Assembly: GCA_963810615.1 (NCBI GenBank)
Contig: CAWEOA010000002.1
Coordinates: forward strand, 682,001-746,000
Reading direction: 5' to 3'
Origin: JARRQJ01 sp963810615
Lineage (GTDB): Bacteria > Pseudomonadota > Gammaproteobacteria > DRLM01
Length of the DNA stretch: 64,000 nucleotides
Of this stretch, positions 45,515 through 55,528 are shown in pieces. Under the pieces are notes generated by a model that was not told the origin of the DNA, did not search any database, and was given only the letters and a program-made list of their open reading frames with translations. Numbering within the stretch: the stretch's first letter is position 1; each line of letters opens with the position of its first letter. A program made the position numbers and the translations under genes.

Positions 45515-46381
45515 TTGCACAATGATTTTGACATGCCGACGTCGCTCTCAATTCAGGACGCCCTGGACAGCGCCGGTGCACTGCTGGCTGCGCACAACGA
45601 TGCGCCCACCCTCGAGGCCGCGGTGTTGCTTGCCCATGTGCTCGGCATGACGCGCACTCAACTGCGCACTCGACCCGAGCAAGCGTTGCGAGCAGACCAG
45701 CAGCAGGCGTTCTTTGATTTGATCGCTCGGCGCAAGGCGGGCGAACCGGTGGCCTATCTCATCGGGCACCGGGAATTTTGGTCGCTGGATTTGATCGTCA
45801 ACAGGCATACCCTGATCCCGCGCCCCGAAACGGAACTGCTGGTGGAATTGGCCTTGGCCCGCATTCCCGTCAATGATAAATTTCACGTCCTGGATTTGGG
45901 GACCGGCAGCGGCGCCATCGCCCTGGCCATCGCCAGCGAACGACCACGCTGCCGCATCACCGCCAGCGATTCATCGCCCCAGGCCTTAGCTGTGGCGCGC
46001 GCCAATGCCGAGCGATTAAATATTTCCAATGTGAGTTTCCGCGAAGGCTCATGGTTTAGTCCGTTCGACACGGAGCGCTTTGATATCATCGTCGCCAATC
46101 CCCCCTATGTGGCGGAGCATGATCCGCACCTAGAGGAAGGCGATTTGCCGGCAGAACCGCGGAACGCACTGGTCGCGGGACCCACCGGCTTGGAGATGAT
46201 CGACGCCATCATCGATGGAGCGAAGCGCCATATGCGCGAAGAGGCTTGGCTACTTATGGAGCATGGTTACAATCAAGCGGACAGGGTCACCACGCTATTG
46301 CACGAAGCGGCATACCATCAGGTACAGACTTGGCGCGACACCGCCGGGATCGAACGGGTCAGCGGAGGACAACACCGTTGA
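45515..46381 (+). CDS. prmC: Release-factor glutamine methyltransferase
   Basis: Methylates the GGQ glutamine of RF1 and RF2 with AdoMet. The 288 residues show VLDLGTGSGAIALAIA (AdoMet site), the catalytic NPPY (DIIVANPPYVAEHDPHL) and PRPETELLVE. TTG 45515 is used because AAAGG lies seven bases upstream; ATG 45533 would drop six residues. Confidence 0.95.
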   Translation: MHNDFDMPTSLSIQDALDSAGALLAAHNDAPTLEAAVLLAHVLGMTRTQLRTRPEQALRADQQQAFFDLIARRKAGEPVAYLIGHREFWSLDLIVNRHTLIPRPETELLVELALARIPVNDKFHVLDLGTGSGAIALAIASERPRCRITASDSSPQALAVARANAERLNISNVSFREGSWFSPFDTERFDIIVANPPYVAEHDPHLEEGDLPAEPRNALVAGPTGLEMIDAIIDGAKRHMREEAWLLMEHGYNQADRVTTLLHEAAYHQVQTWRDTAGIERVSGGQHR

Positions 46382-46791
46382 GCGGGACCGCACGCATTAC
46401 TCGATCTATCGTCAATCAACTGCTGCACCATGCCCAGCAATCTCCCGACGGCGAGGTGTGCGGCTTGATCGGCAGCATGGACGGCCTGCCCTCCCATTGC
46501 TATCCCGTCGCCAATATCGCCACCGCACCCCAGCGTCTGTTCGCCATGGACCCCACGCAACAAATAGCCGCCATGCGCAACATGCGCGAACGGGGAGAGG
46601 AATTATTCGCCATCTATCATTCTCACCCCGCCGGCCCATCGTTCCCGTCAACCACCGACCTGGCGCAGGCCAATTACCCCGAAGCGCTTTATTTGATCAT
46701 CTCCCTGCAAACCCGCGGCGTCTTGGAGATGCAGGGTTTTCTCCTAAACGGCGTCACCGTCACCGAAATGCCGTTGGAGATCATCGAGTAG
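46378..46791 (+). CDS. JAMM/Mov34 metallopeptidase-family protein
   Basis: A 137-residue MPN/JAB1 domain protein of the M67 type. The zinc motif is complete: Glu in GEVCGLIG, HSHP, then SFPSTTD. Family members cut isopeptide bonds of small sulfur-carrier proteins (MoaD or ThiS-like) or act in cysteine synthesis. No such partner is nearby. The TTG start at 46378 overlaps the prmC stop (TTGA), so the two are coupled. Confidence 0.87.
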   Translation: MSGTARITRSIVNQLLHHAQQSPDGEVCGLIGSMDGLPSHCYPVANIATAPQRLFAMDPTQQIAAMRNMRERGEELFAIYHSHPAGPSFPSTTDLAQANYPEALYLIISLQTRGVLEMQGFLLNGVTVTEMPLEIIE

Positions 46792-46796
46792 CTACG

Positions 46797-47120
46797 CTAC
46801 TTTACACTGACCCCGATACACTGATAGACGGCATAGCTGCGCTTTCCCTCTTTCATTGCGGAGATCGGTACGACGGTATCACCCCCCATATCCGCCCCGG
46901 CATTGCGCGCCAGGAGTGACAGCTCCTTGTTCACCTGATCTTCATTGCGATTTATTCCAGCCACCTTCGCCAACAAGGAAACCGTAGTGGTTCCCAAGCT
47001 CTTACAAGTAGTCACCTCAGCGGCCTCCAGCACCCGCACCTTTTCACCTTCCGCGGTCAACTTCACCCACGCACATGCGCTTATACTCAGGCACAGCAAC
47101 ACAAACAGCATTCGCCCCAT
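46797..47120 (-). CDS. DUF4156-type lipoprotein
   Basis: A 107-residue lipoprotein with signal ending SISAC. The mature part (LTAEGEKVRVLEAAEVTTCKSLGTTTVSLL; RNAGADMGGDTVVPISAMKEGKRSYAVYQC) matches the DUF4156 pattern as I know it, with two conserved Cys. GGAGG lies at the right distance. It is convergent with the JAMM gene, five bases apart. Function unknown. Confidence 0.82.
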   Translation of the reverse strand: MGRMLFVLLCLSISACAWVKLTAEGEKVRVLEAAEVTTCKSLGTTTVSLLAKVAGINRNEDQVNKELSLLARNAGADMGGDTVVPISAMKEGKRSYAVYQCIGVSVK

Positions 47121-47408
47121 TTCATCCTCCGCGTTCTGTTCACCGTTCTCCGCGCTACAACACCAACTATAGCCGACACCGTAAACGATGACGACAACCC
47201 CGAACAGTCACTAGCATAACCAAAATACAGCCTCCAGGAATTAAAAATCAAGCTATTGTTTTAAATGGGAAAATAAATATGGCATTTAGCCATTCCCCTA
47301 CTGGAAAAGACAATCCGGAAGCCTCAGAATACGGGCGACATCTATTCTATACTTTAGATGCAAGCATGTTTAACGATCATTCACTATCGCGACTGTAAAG
47401 GAGCAACT
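47121..47408. other. Divergent spacer between two lipoprotein genes
   Basis: An AT-rich stretch with no gene seen; it should hold promoters for both neighbours. TATACT at about 47349 could be a -10 box for the plus-strand lipoprotein. Confidence 0.35.
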
Positions 47409-47630
47409 ATGCGTAAAATTGCTTTGATCGGGATGATCTTGATCACCCTCACCACCTTAGGGTGCAGCAAGAAATCGGAAGAACCTGCTGCCGAGAGTCA
47501 AATGTCGCCCGCTCCCACCAGCCAAGAAGCGGCTCCAGCCGAACAGGCGCCAGCGATGTCGGGGGATTCCATGGCTAAACCAGATGAACCCAATGGTGAC
47601 GCGGCCAAAGACAATAACTCAGGGAACTGA
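47409..47630 (+). CDS. Small Ala/Pro/Glu-rich lipoprotein
   Basis: A 73-residue lipoprotein. The signal MRKIALIGMILITLTTLGC ends in a good lipobox; the mature part is unstructured and rich in Ala, Pro, Glu and Ser, without repeats or a domain. AAAGGAG precedes the ATG at 47409. A strong hairpin follows. It may be a spacer lipoprotein or an entericidin-like peptide; no function can be assigned. Confidence 0.7.
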   Translation: MRKIALIGMILITLTTLGCSKKSEEPAAESQMSPAPTSQEAAPAEQAPAMSGDSMAKPDEPNGDAAKDNNSGN

Positions 47631-47683
47631 GACCGTTTTTAACTGCGCAAAATTGTTATTGTAGATTTTTCTTTTATCTTGAA

Positions 47684-47720
47684 TAAAGGCTGACTTGTCT
47701 AAGCGACAAGTCAGCCTTTA
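47684..47720. terminator. Strong 16-base-stem hairpin, likely terminator
   Basis: TAAAGGCTGACTTGTC pairs perfectly with GACAAGTCAGCCTTTA around a five-base loop. A's precede and T's follow in the stem ends, so it could stop transcription of the lipoprotein gene and perhaps of the torF-type gene from the other side, though the latter ends 200 bases away. Confidence 0.65.
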
Positions 47721-47926
47721 TCTGTCATTACTCATTTAAATATAGACATTGGATTCAGTCTGCGATCCGCAGTACCTCCATGCCCGATCCTGCGGGAAGT
47801 CTGGCAATAAGCCCTCGGGTACAGCAAAGTCTCTACCTCCATTGTCGAATAGCGTTTCATTTCCGCACGGGTTGATGTCGATGGCAGTGGCCGAAAAATC
47901 CGGCCACTTGCCCTGACTTCATTGGC

Positions 47927-48682
47927 TTATATGTCAAAGCCGTATTTCACACCCAGAACGATGGCGTCTTTCTGATCGACACCCATACGGTCCTTGCCGG
48001 GCAGCGTATAGGTGAAGCTCATATCGGCACCCGTCTTACCAATGGGGTGACTCAAAGACACGTCGAGATGACGGAAAGCGGAGCTTTTGGCATCGGGATT
48101 GGTAGAAGTCTTGATGTATTTGCCGTCTTTCTTATAGGTGTAATAACCCGCCGTAGCACTCAAACTGAAATCGGCGGGAAGTGAGGCACTGTAGCCCAAG
48201 GTCCAATAAATATCGCCGCTATTGCCCCAGGCCACGTCGTCAGTGAGATATTTCAGACCGAAACTTACCGGACCATAACTCACGGTGGGATTAATCTCCA
48301 AACCGTCTGAATCGTTTACATGCAAGTAATAATATTGAATGAAGCCGATGCTGTAACTGACACCTCCGCTGGAACCACCCCAACCCGCGTAGAAATCATT
48401 CTCGAAACCCTTGGCGGTGCTGCCATTGCTGTAACCCAAGTTCGAACCCCAGTAACCCGCATAGATGCCGCTGTCCCCCGAATAATCAAAGCCGCCTTGG
48501 ACCACAGGACCGTCACCTTCGGTACCACCGGGGCCGTTTATCCCGCGCAGCACATAATCCGAAAACACGCCGATATTCCCCGACACACCGGCACTGGCCA
48601 ACAGCGGCGCGGCCACCATCACTCCCGCCACCGCGGTAACCAATCCAAATTTGGTCAACTTTTTTGCAGTAAACATCGTCAT
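47927..48682 (-). CDS. TorF-family putative porin
   Basis: A 251-residue outer-membrane barrel. It has a signal peptide ending ASAG, the family start VSGNIGVFSDYVLRGI and many alternating strands with Gly and Tyr (SNLGYSNG, YYLHVNDSDGLEINP), ending in VKYGFDI. Proteins of this family are predicted porins. AGGAG precedes the start. It follows ureG on the same strand after 240 bases; a role in urea or guanidine entry is a reasonable guess, no more. Confidence 0.85.
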   Translation of the reverse strand: MTMFTAKKLTKFGLVTAVAGVMVAAPLLASAGVSGNIGVFSDYVLRGINGPGGTEGDGPVVQGGFDYSGDSGIYAGYWGSNLGYSNGSTAKGFENDFYAGWGGSSGGVSYSIGFIQYYYLHVNDSDGLEINPTVSYGPVSFGLKYLTDDVAWGNSGDIYWTLGYSASLPADFSLSATAGYYTYKKDGKYIKTSTNPDAKSSAFRHLDVSLSHPIGKTGADMSFTYTLPGKDRMGVDQKDAIVLGVKYGFDI

Positions 48683-48886
48683 TTGAGTTATCTCCTAATT
48701 AATCAATAATAAAGTTTCGCTGGCACGTAATGATTACTCATCACCACACCCTCACTCTTGAGTGTCAGCACGAACCATGCCAAGGAAAAAAATATTGTTT
48801 TATACGTAGTTGCAACATGTGTTGCACAACTACAACGCTCACCACGCGCAATAAAGAAGCGCGCCAGTCAACAATGCATAGATTGA

Positions 48887-48905
48887 GTGCGTGCGTGCGT
48901 GCGTG
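48887..48905. repeat. GTGC tetranucleotide microsatellite
   Basis: Four GTGC units plus GTG lie in the gap between ureG and the porin gene. The tract could vary in length by slippage, but it is outside any coding frame. Confidence 0.8.
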
Positions 48906-48922
48906 TATCGCCGCCCATTGCG

Positions 48923-49552
48923 TCAGGCGCACGCCTCGGGATTAACAGCCAACATGCCTTGCCGGACGATAAACTCGATCACGCCCGACAAACCGTCGCC
49001 ATTCTTGAGATTGGTAAAGACAAAAGGTTTATCGCCGCGCATGCGACGAGTGTCTTGTTCCATCACATCCAAAGAGGCACCCACATACGGTGCAAGATCG
49101 GTCTTATTGATGATCAGCAGATCTGATTTGGTAATGCCCGGGCCGCCTTTGCGCGGGATCTTATCGCCCGCCGCCACATCGATTACATATAGGGTGAGAT
49201 CCGAGAGTTCCGGACTGAAGGTGGCGCTCAAATTATCGCCGCCGCTCTCTATCAGAACCAGATCCAAATCCGCGAAGCGCCGACACAACTCATCGACCGC
49301 GGCAAGATTCATGGAGGCGTCTTCACGAATAGCGGTGTGGGGACAACCGCCGGTCTCAACGCCGATGATGCGCTCAGACTGCAAGGCCTCATGACGAGTC
49401 AGGAACTGCGCATCTTCCTTGGTATAGATATCATTGGTCACCGCTGCCAGTTGATAGCTGCTCTGGAGTTCTCGACATAAGGCCAGCATCAAGGCCGTCT
49501 TGCCCGACCCCACCGGACCGCCCACACCTACACGCAACACTGATTTACTCAT
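48923..49552 (-). CDS. ureG: Urease accessory GTPase UreG
   Basis: A SIMIBI GTPase that loads nickel into urease with UreD, UreF and UreE. About 209 residues: P-loop VGGPVGSGKTAL, VTNDIYTKEDAQFL, the nickel-binding CPH (ETGGCPHTAIREDAS) and NKTDLAPYVG. Three ATG codons in a row follow the GGGGAG site; the third (49552) has the best spacing. Last gene of the urease run. Confidence 0.96.
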   Translation of the reverse strand: MSKSVLRVGVGGPVGSGKTALMLALCRELQSSYQLAAVTNDIYTKEDAQFLTRHEALQSERIIGVETGGCPHTAIREDASMNLAAVDELCRRFADLDLVLIESGGDNLSATFSPELSDLTLYVIDVAAGDKIPRKGGPGITKSDLLIINKTDLAPYVGASLDVMEQDTRRMRGDKPFVFTNLKNGDGLSGVIEFIVRQGMLAVNPEACA

Positions 49553-49617
49553 CATCATGCTCCCCAATACAGACGTCAGCGCTCAGCCGGATTTTTCCGC
49601 TTGAGCACCGACAGTTT

Positions 49618-50307
49618 TCACGACCTAAACAAACGCGAATATTGATTCTCGTGCAAGGCACTGCCCATGGCCAGTCGCTGCGCTACGAATCCGATTTGCT
49701 CGTCATGCATAGCCAGACCCCGGCTCACTGCAGCAGGGATCGCCTCGCTCACCCGCGACAGGATCCGCTGTCCCGCGGTCTGCCCCAGGGGCACCAGCTT
49801 GATCGCGGCCGCCACCTGGTTCTCCGCCCATGACCACAAATAACCTTGGGCCGCTGCTTTAAGGGGAACTCGCCAGCGCAACGCCGCCAGGGAAAACATG
49901 ACGGCAAAACCGCTGGCAGGATGCATGATCCACGGCTCAGCCTCCGTTATGTTCAAATCGCGTAGCAAGCGCGCCAAGGCCCTGCCCATCTGACTGTCCT
50001 CTTCCTGCAGCTCCCGCGACTCGCGGCAGGCGCGCAAATAAGCGCCCCAGTACCCCACGGCCTCGTCATCATCGTTCACCCATGCCCGATAGAGACGCGC
50101 CAACACCGGCACATCCACCCGGGCCAGGGGCTGCTGCAACAAACCCAGGATCCACTCAGAAACCGATTCCTCATCCCGCAACCAGGCGGCGTGCACCGCG
50201 TATTCCATACCTTGAGAATACGCATAGGCGCCGACCGGCAGGGCCGGACTCACCAGCTGCATCAGGCGCAGCAAGGCCGAATCGTCATGTTGATCGCCAT
50301 CAATCAT
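49618..50307 (-). CDS. ureF: Urease accessory protein UreF
   Basis: A 229-residue helical protein that bridges UreD and UreG and gates GTP hydrolysis. Family phrases are LLRLMQLVSPALPVGAYAYSQGMEYAV, ASGFAVMFSLAALRWRV and the C-terminal MHDEQIGFVAQRLAMGSALHENQYSRLFRS. ATG 50307 overlaps the ureE stop by eight bases. Longer in-frame codons upstream lie inside ureE. Confidence 0.95.
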   Translation of the reverse strand: MIDGDQHDDSALLRLMQLVSPALPVGAYAYSQGMEYAVHAAWLRDEESVSEWILGLLQQPLARVDVPVLARLYRAWVNDDDEAVGYWGAYLRACRESRELQEEDSQMGRALARLLRDLNITEAEPWIMHPASGFAVMFSLAALRWRVPLKAAAQGYLWSWAENQVAAAIKLVPLGQTAGQRILSRVSEAIPAAVSRGLAMHDEQIGFVAQRLAMGSALHENQYSRLFRS

Positions 50308-50728
50308 GACTATGGTAGGCCCCGGCTTCCGGTTCGAACGCCACCGTATCGGGCCGCACTTGCAAACCCATCTCCTCCAGCATGTGATCGAGCACATGAT
50401 CCCGTAGATAGCGCAGCCAGCCGGAACCGACCTGCACCGCGACATGGCGGTTTCCCAGGTGATAGGCCGCCCGCGCCAGTTGCAGCGGATCCGAGCAGAA
50501 GGCGCTGGACACTTCTTCCCTTGCCGCCCTGATCGCGATCACCTCACCGTTCTCCGCATACAGGTAATCGCCGCCGCGCAACACCGTGCCGCGCGGCAAC
50601 AGCAGTGCCGCCTCGCGTCCGTCATCGAGCTGCAGCCTTTGCCGGGTACGCTGGCGTAGCTCGAACGTCAGCGTCACCGACGTCGTATGGTTCTGCAAGC
50701 CTATCGCCCGCTCGGTGATCTGCAACAT
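50300..50728 (-). CDS. ureE: Urease nickel chaperone UreE
   Basis: A 142-residue nickel carrier. The N-terminal part (MLQITERAIG) is the peptide-binding domain and the C-terminal part has the dimer nickel site around YHLGNRHVAVQVG. The end is only AYHSHD, so the long His-rich tail of some UreE proteins is absent and storage capacity should be low. Confidence 0.94.
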   Translation of the reverse strand: MLQITERAIGLQNHTTSVTLTFELRQRTRQRLQLDDGREAALLLPRGTVLRGGDYLYAENGEVIAIRAAREEVSSAFCSDPLQLARAAYHLGNRHVAVQVGSGWLRYLRDHVLDHMLEEMGLQVRPDTVAFEPEAGAYHSHD

Positions 50729-50771
50729 CACAACCTCGCTTATCGACTTAACGCGAGAAAGATCTGTAGAT

Positions 50772-50797
50772 GTCATTCCGGCGCGTACCGGGATGAC
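50772..50797. repeat. Dispersed hairpin repeat between ureC and ureE
   Basis: GTCATTCCGG, a short GC loop, CCGGGATGAC. This belongs to the GTCATTCC/GGAATGAC type of intergenic hairpin common in proteobacteria. In the operon RNA it could mark a processing point between ureC and ureE. Confidence 0.6.
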
Positions 50798-50819
50798 GAT
50801 CCATTCGGACCTTCCATCT

Positions 50820-52519
<1,700 letters not shown>

Positions 52520-52523
<4 letters not shown>

Positions 52524-52837
52524 GCCTTATCCTCCAGCGTACCCATCACCTTGGCTTGAAAGCCGAACACCCGCCGTTCGCCCACATACGGCACCAGTTC
52601 CACTTCGCGGCGTTGTCCGGGTTCGAAACGCACCGCCGTCCCCGCCGCGATATTGAGCCGCTTGCCCCAGGTCGGCTGGCGATCAAATTCCAACGCGGTG
52701 TTGGTTTCGAAGAAATGATAATGGGAACCCACCTGAATCGGCCGGTCACCGGTATTGGTCACGACGACACGCACGCTGGGTTGTCCCACGTTCAGCTCAA
52801 TATCAGCGTCCACAGTCGCAATCTCACCTGGAATCAT
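52520..52837 (-). CDS. ureB: Urease subunit beta
   Basis: A 105-residue structural subunit. IPGEIATVDADIELN at the start, VTNTGDRPIQVGSHYHFFETNTALEFDR in the middle and FEPGQRREVELV late are family signatures. It is a separate gene, not fused to ureA. The unusual 88-base gap before it holds a hairpin. Confidence 0.97.
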
Positions 52838-52858
52838 GGCGCTCTCCTTTGATTAAGC

Positions 52859-52922
52859 GACTCAGGCAAAGACACGCTATGGCGAGCAATAAAGTCATGT
52901 TCCATTTGCCTTTGCGTGAGTC
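52859..52922 (-). promoter_or_regulatory. 16-base-stem inverted repeat between ureA and ureB
   Basis: On the minus strand GACTCACGCAAAGGCA starts three bases after the ureA stop and pairs with TGTCTTTGCCTGAGTC across a 32-base loop, with one mismatch and one G-U pair. There is no T-run. In the mRNA it could stabilise the 5' part, slow readthrough or adjust ureA to ureB ratio. Confidence 0.55.
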
Positions 52923-52925
52923 ATG

Positions 52926-53228
52926 TCATACGATCGGGTTGTGCACCGTCACCAACTTGGTACCGTCAGGGAAGGTGGCCTCCACCTGCACCTCGGGTAT
53001 CATCTCCGCTATCCCCTCCATCACCTCCTCGCGCGTCAGCAGGTTGGCCCCTTCACCCATCAACTGAGCGACGCTCTTGCCTTCCCGCGCGCCCTCCAGG
53101 ATGGCGGCGGAGATATACGCCACCGCCTCGGGATAATTAAGCTTGATCCCCTTGGCCTTGCGCCGCTCGGCAAGCAAGGCCGCTGTGAACAGCAACAGCT
53201 TGTCTTTTTCGCGGGGCGTTAGCTCCAT
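52926..53228 (-). CDS. ureA: Urease subunit gamma
   Basis: A 100-residue structural subunit: MELTPREKDKLLLFTAALLAERRKAKGIKLNYPEAVAYI, then LTREEVMEGIAEMIPEVQVEATFPDGTKLVTVHNPI. It is complete and 30 bases after ureD. Confidence 0.97.
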   Translation of the reverse strand: MELTPREKDKLLLFTAALLAERRKAKGIKLNYPEAVAYISAAILEGAREGKSVAQLMGEGANLLTREEVMEGIAEMIPEVQVEATFPDGTKLVTVHNPIV

Positions 53229-53258
53229 AATTCCTCCTTGTTAAAAATCACCACTCAG

Positions 53259-54116
53259 TCATGTGGCCCAAATGCGCGGCGCGCAGGCCGCACGCCGCAA
53301 CGAGTTCGGCCTCAAAATTTCCCATGCGCGCCCAAAACATCTACGCGCCTCATCGCTATGCCGGCCGAGATAACGGCACACCAGCACCTCGGCCAACTGC
53401 GTAACGCTGAACAGACCGTCGCCGTTCAAGTCCGTCGTCGCCTCGCGGATTTGATCTACGAATGCCGCATAATCGCCGACACATACCAGGCTGCCGCATA
53501 CCGGCTGGCCGGCCAGCCCCCATGGCGCATCGAGCACGGTAAGTTCATGCTCATAGACGGCACGCTCGATAAGCAGGGCTCGGCCGTCGCGCCAGATCTC
53601 CCATGCCTGCGACACCGATCCAGACGCGAAGCTTTCCCCGGAAGCGGGTCGCCCCAGACACAAAATCTCCCAACCCATAAAACGCGCATCACCCTGTAGT
53701 TCCACACGGGTGGCCATCGCCGCGCGGGCACCGGCAAAGACAATGGTTTCCTGAGGCAGCCATTCCAGACTCGTGCCGGCGGCGACCCGCAGACTTTGCC
53801 GTTGCCGCGCCTGGCGACCGTCACTGCGATAAAACTTACCCGCCGCAGGAGTGGTGAGCAGGGCCGACGCCGCGTCGTTCACCTCAACCGTGATCTCCAA
53901 GTCATCACCGCCCACCACACCGCCCGGCGGGTGCAGCACATAGACATGGCATACCTCATCGCCCTCCGGATAGAACGGCCGCTGCACCCGCAGCGGCCCG
54001 ACGTGGCGGCGCTCATGACAGACGCTGCGTGCTCCGCGCCGCTCAAAACCGAGATGCAGGCTCGCCCGCCATCCGTTTTCATCCTGCCACTGCACCTGAG
54101 CCGCGTGGTTTGACAT
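53259..54116 (-). CDS. ureD: Urease accessory protein UreD
   Basis: A 285-residue chaperone that binds apo-urease and passes nickel to the active site. Family phrases are HPPGGVVGGDDLEITVEVNDAASALLTTPAAGKFYRS and LEWLPQETIVFAGARA, with GWEILCLGRPASGE. It begins six bases after the guanidine hydrolase-like gene ends, which ties that gene to the urease operon. Confidence 0.95.
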   Translation of the reverse strand: MSNHAAQVQWQDENGWRASLHLGFERRGARSVCHERRHVGPLRVQRPFYPEGDEVCHVYVLHPPGGVVGGDDLEITVEVNDAASALLTTPAAGKFYRSDGRQARQRQSLRVAAGTSLEWLPQETIVFAGARAAMATRVELQGDARFMGWEILCLGRPASGESFASGSVSQAWEIWRDGRALLIERAVYEHELTVLDAPWGLAGQPVCGSLVCVGDYAAFVDQIREATTDLNGDGLFSVTQLAEVLVCRYLGRHSDEARRCFGRAWEILRPNSLRRAACAPRIWAT

Positions 54117-54122
54117 CCTCCG

Positions 54123-55310
54123 TTATGCGCCCCAACCGCGAATAATATGTTGATGCGAACCCATCTTGCCGTGGGCCACCACCGTACCTAACACATCGAC
54201 GATGGCGCGCATGGCCATCAACGAAGTGATGTCGGAGATGTCATAGGGAGGCGAGACCTCCACCACCTCCATGCCGCAGATCCCTTCCTTCGCCACCTTG
54301 CCTAACAGGTACAGAATCTCGCGGGGCAGGAAGCCACCCGGCTCGGGCCAGCCGGTACCCGGCACGAAGCCGGCATCGACGCAATCGATGTCGAAGCTGA
54401 TGTACACCGCGTCGGCGTCCTTCCACGCCATCTCCAAAGCAATCTCCGCCACCTTATCGAGACCAAGCTGCTCCACATCGTTCATGGTGATGATGGTGGT
54501 ATCACGCTTACGCGCCTCCTTCACCGCCTGGCGCGGCACCTGCCAGCCGCCGATACCCACCTGCACCAGATTACTGGCCGGCACGTTGGGCAGATTGGTG
54601 GCGTGGAACCACGGCGTGGTGTGCATGCGCTCGTCCAGATCTTTCTCCTGGATGTCCGCATGCCGATCGAAATGGATGATGCCGATCTTCTTGTCGGTCT
54701 GACTGGCGATACCGCGCACCGTGGGGAAACCGATAGAGTGATCGCCGCCCAGGATCACCGGCATGGCGCCGCTGGCGAAGACATGGGCGGTGGCCTTGGA
54801 TATCTGGTCGAAGGTCTTCTCGATATTGGCGGGAATGGTGAACACGTCGCCGATGTCGCACATGCTCATCTGCTCGCGCAGGTCCACGCCCATCTCATAG
54901 TTATACGGTGTATATAAAGCCGAGATGCGGCGGATGCCCTGGGGTCCGAAGCGGGTGCCGGGGCGATAAGTAGTGCCGCCGTCAAAGGGCACGCCCATCA
55001 CCGCCACATCGAATTTGCCCACGTCCTTCACGTCCTCTATATATGGCGCCTTCATAAAGGTGTTGATACCGGCGAAATGGGGCAGCTCGCCGCGGGAAAA
55101 AGTGGGGATGGATTTATCCTGGATGCTGTCGGCGCCAGGCAAGCCCAGTTCCAGGCCGCGCTTCTCTTCCGCCTCCCAGCCGGCGTGAGGCAGCGCGGCC
55201 TCTTTATGCATTGCCTTCCAGCCGTGCAGCTGGGTCTTGTCGAAACTGGGGTGGTGGCGGCGCGCCTTGGCGCCCAAGGTAAAGGCACTGCGTCTCGGTG
55301 ATCTGATCAT
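54123..55310 (-). CDS. gdmH: Arginase-family hydrolase, probable nickel-dependent guanidine hydrolase
   Basis: A 395-residue ureohydrolase. Metal ligands of the arginase fold are seen as His191 (GGDHS), Asp215, His217 and Asp219 (FDRHAD) and Asp307, Asp309 (SFDIDCVD). An N-terminal extension of about 90 residues and the segment PGTGWPEPGG (Trp where agmatinases have a small residue) are features I recall from characterised guanidine hydrolases. Start ATG 55310 has GGAGGAAG upstream. The enzyme would split guanidine to urea and ammonia, and the urease genes follow six bases later. A guanidine-I riboswitch upstream supports guanidine as substrate. Agmatinase or guanidinobutyrase are the alternatives. 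No HypA/HypB-like pair is adjacent. Confidence 0.85.
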   Translation of the reverse strand: MIRSPRRSAFTLGAKARRHHPSFDKTQLHGWKAMHKEAALPHAGWEAEEKRGLELGLPGADSIQDKSIPTFSRGELPHFAGINTFMKAPYIEDVKDVGKFDVAVMGVPFDGGTTYRPGTRFGPQGIRRISALYTPYNYEMGVDLREQMSMCDIGDVFTIPANIEKTFDQISKATAHVFASGAMPVILGGDHSIGFPTVRGIASQTDKKIGIIHFDRHADIQEKDLDERMHTTPWFHATNLPNVPASNLVQVGIGGWQVPRQAVKEARKRDTTIITMNDVEQLGLDKVAEIALEMAWKDADAVYISFDIDCVDAGFVPGTGWPEPGGFLPREILYLLGKVAKEGICGMEVVEVSPPYDISDITSLMAMRAIVDVLGTVVAHGKMGSHQHIIRGWGA

Positions 55311-55363
55311 GTTTGCTTCCTCCGCTGTCGGTAATGGACTGAACAAAAGTTATGAGAAACCGA

Positions 55364-55464
55364 TCATCTCCCGGGCTTTTGTCCCGCCGTGTAACCCCGC
55401 CGTGGAGGCCGACGACCCTCGGACCGGACGTCCATCTCTATGGACCGGAACCCTAGTCGTCTGA
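55364..55464 (-). ncRNA. Guanidine-I (ykkC) riboswitch
   Basis: The minus strand carries the conserved landmarks in order: CTAGGGTTCCGG at the 5' side, GTCCGAGGGTCGTC in the middle and, at the 3' side, ACACGGCGGGACAAAAGCC then CGGGAGA. GACGAC next to the first block pairs with GTCGTC after the second, making the P1-type stem. The aptamer ends about 55 bases before the gdmH start. No clear terminator follows, so control may act on the ribosome site; CGGT/ACCG pairing flanks the spacer. It should switch the operon on when guanidine is bound. Confidence 0.92.
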
Positions 55465-55511
55465 AAAACGCCTGGGCACACCCCAAGCTCCTCGGACTCA
55501 AAGACCTCCAG

Positions 55512-55528
55512 AGCAAGCGATGTGCCAG
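55512..55528 (-). promoter_or_regulatory. Sigma-54 promoter of the guanidine/urease operon
   Basis: On the minus strand CTGGCACATCGCTTGCT matches TGGCAC-N5-TTGCW with no mismatch and ten bases between GG and GC. Transcription would start near 55500, about 35 bases before the riboswitch. With the NtrC-type dyad farther upstream it predicts nitrogen-limitation control. Confidence 0.85.

Noticed and set aside
54123..55310. Annotation as agmatinase (speB)
   Set aside because: Agmatinases are usually about 300 residues and lack the long N-terminal extension and the WPEPGG segment; the guanidine riboswitch and urease context favour guanidine. Not excluded without assay.
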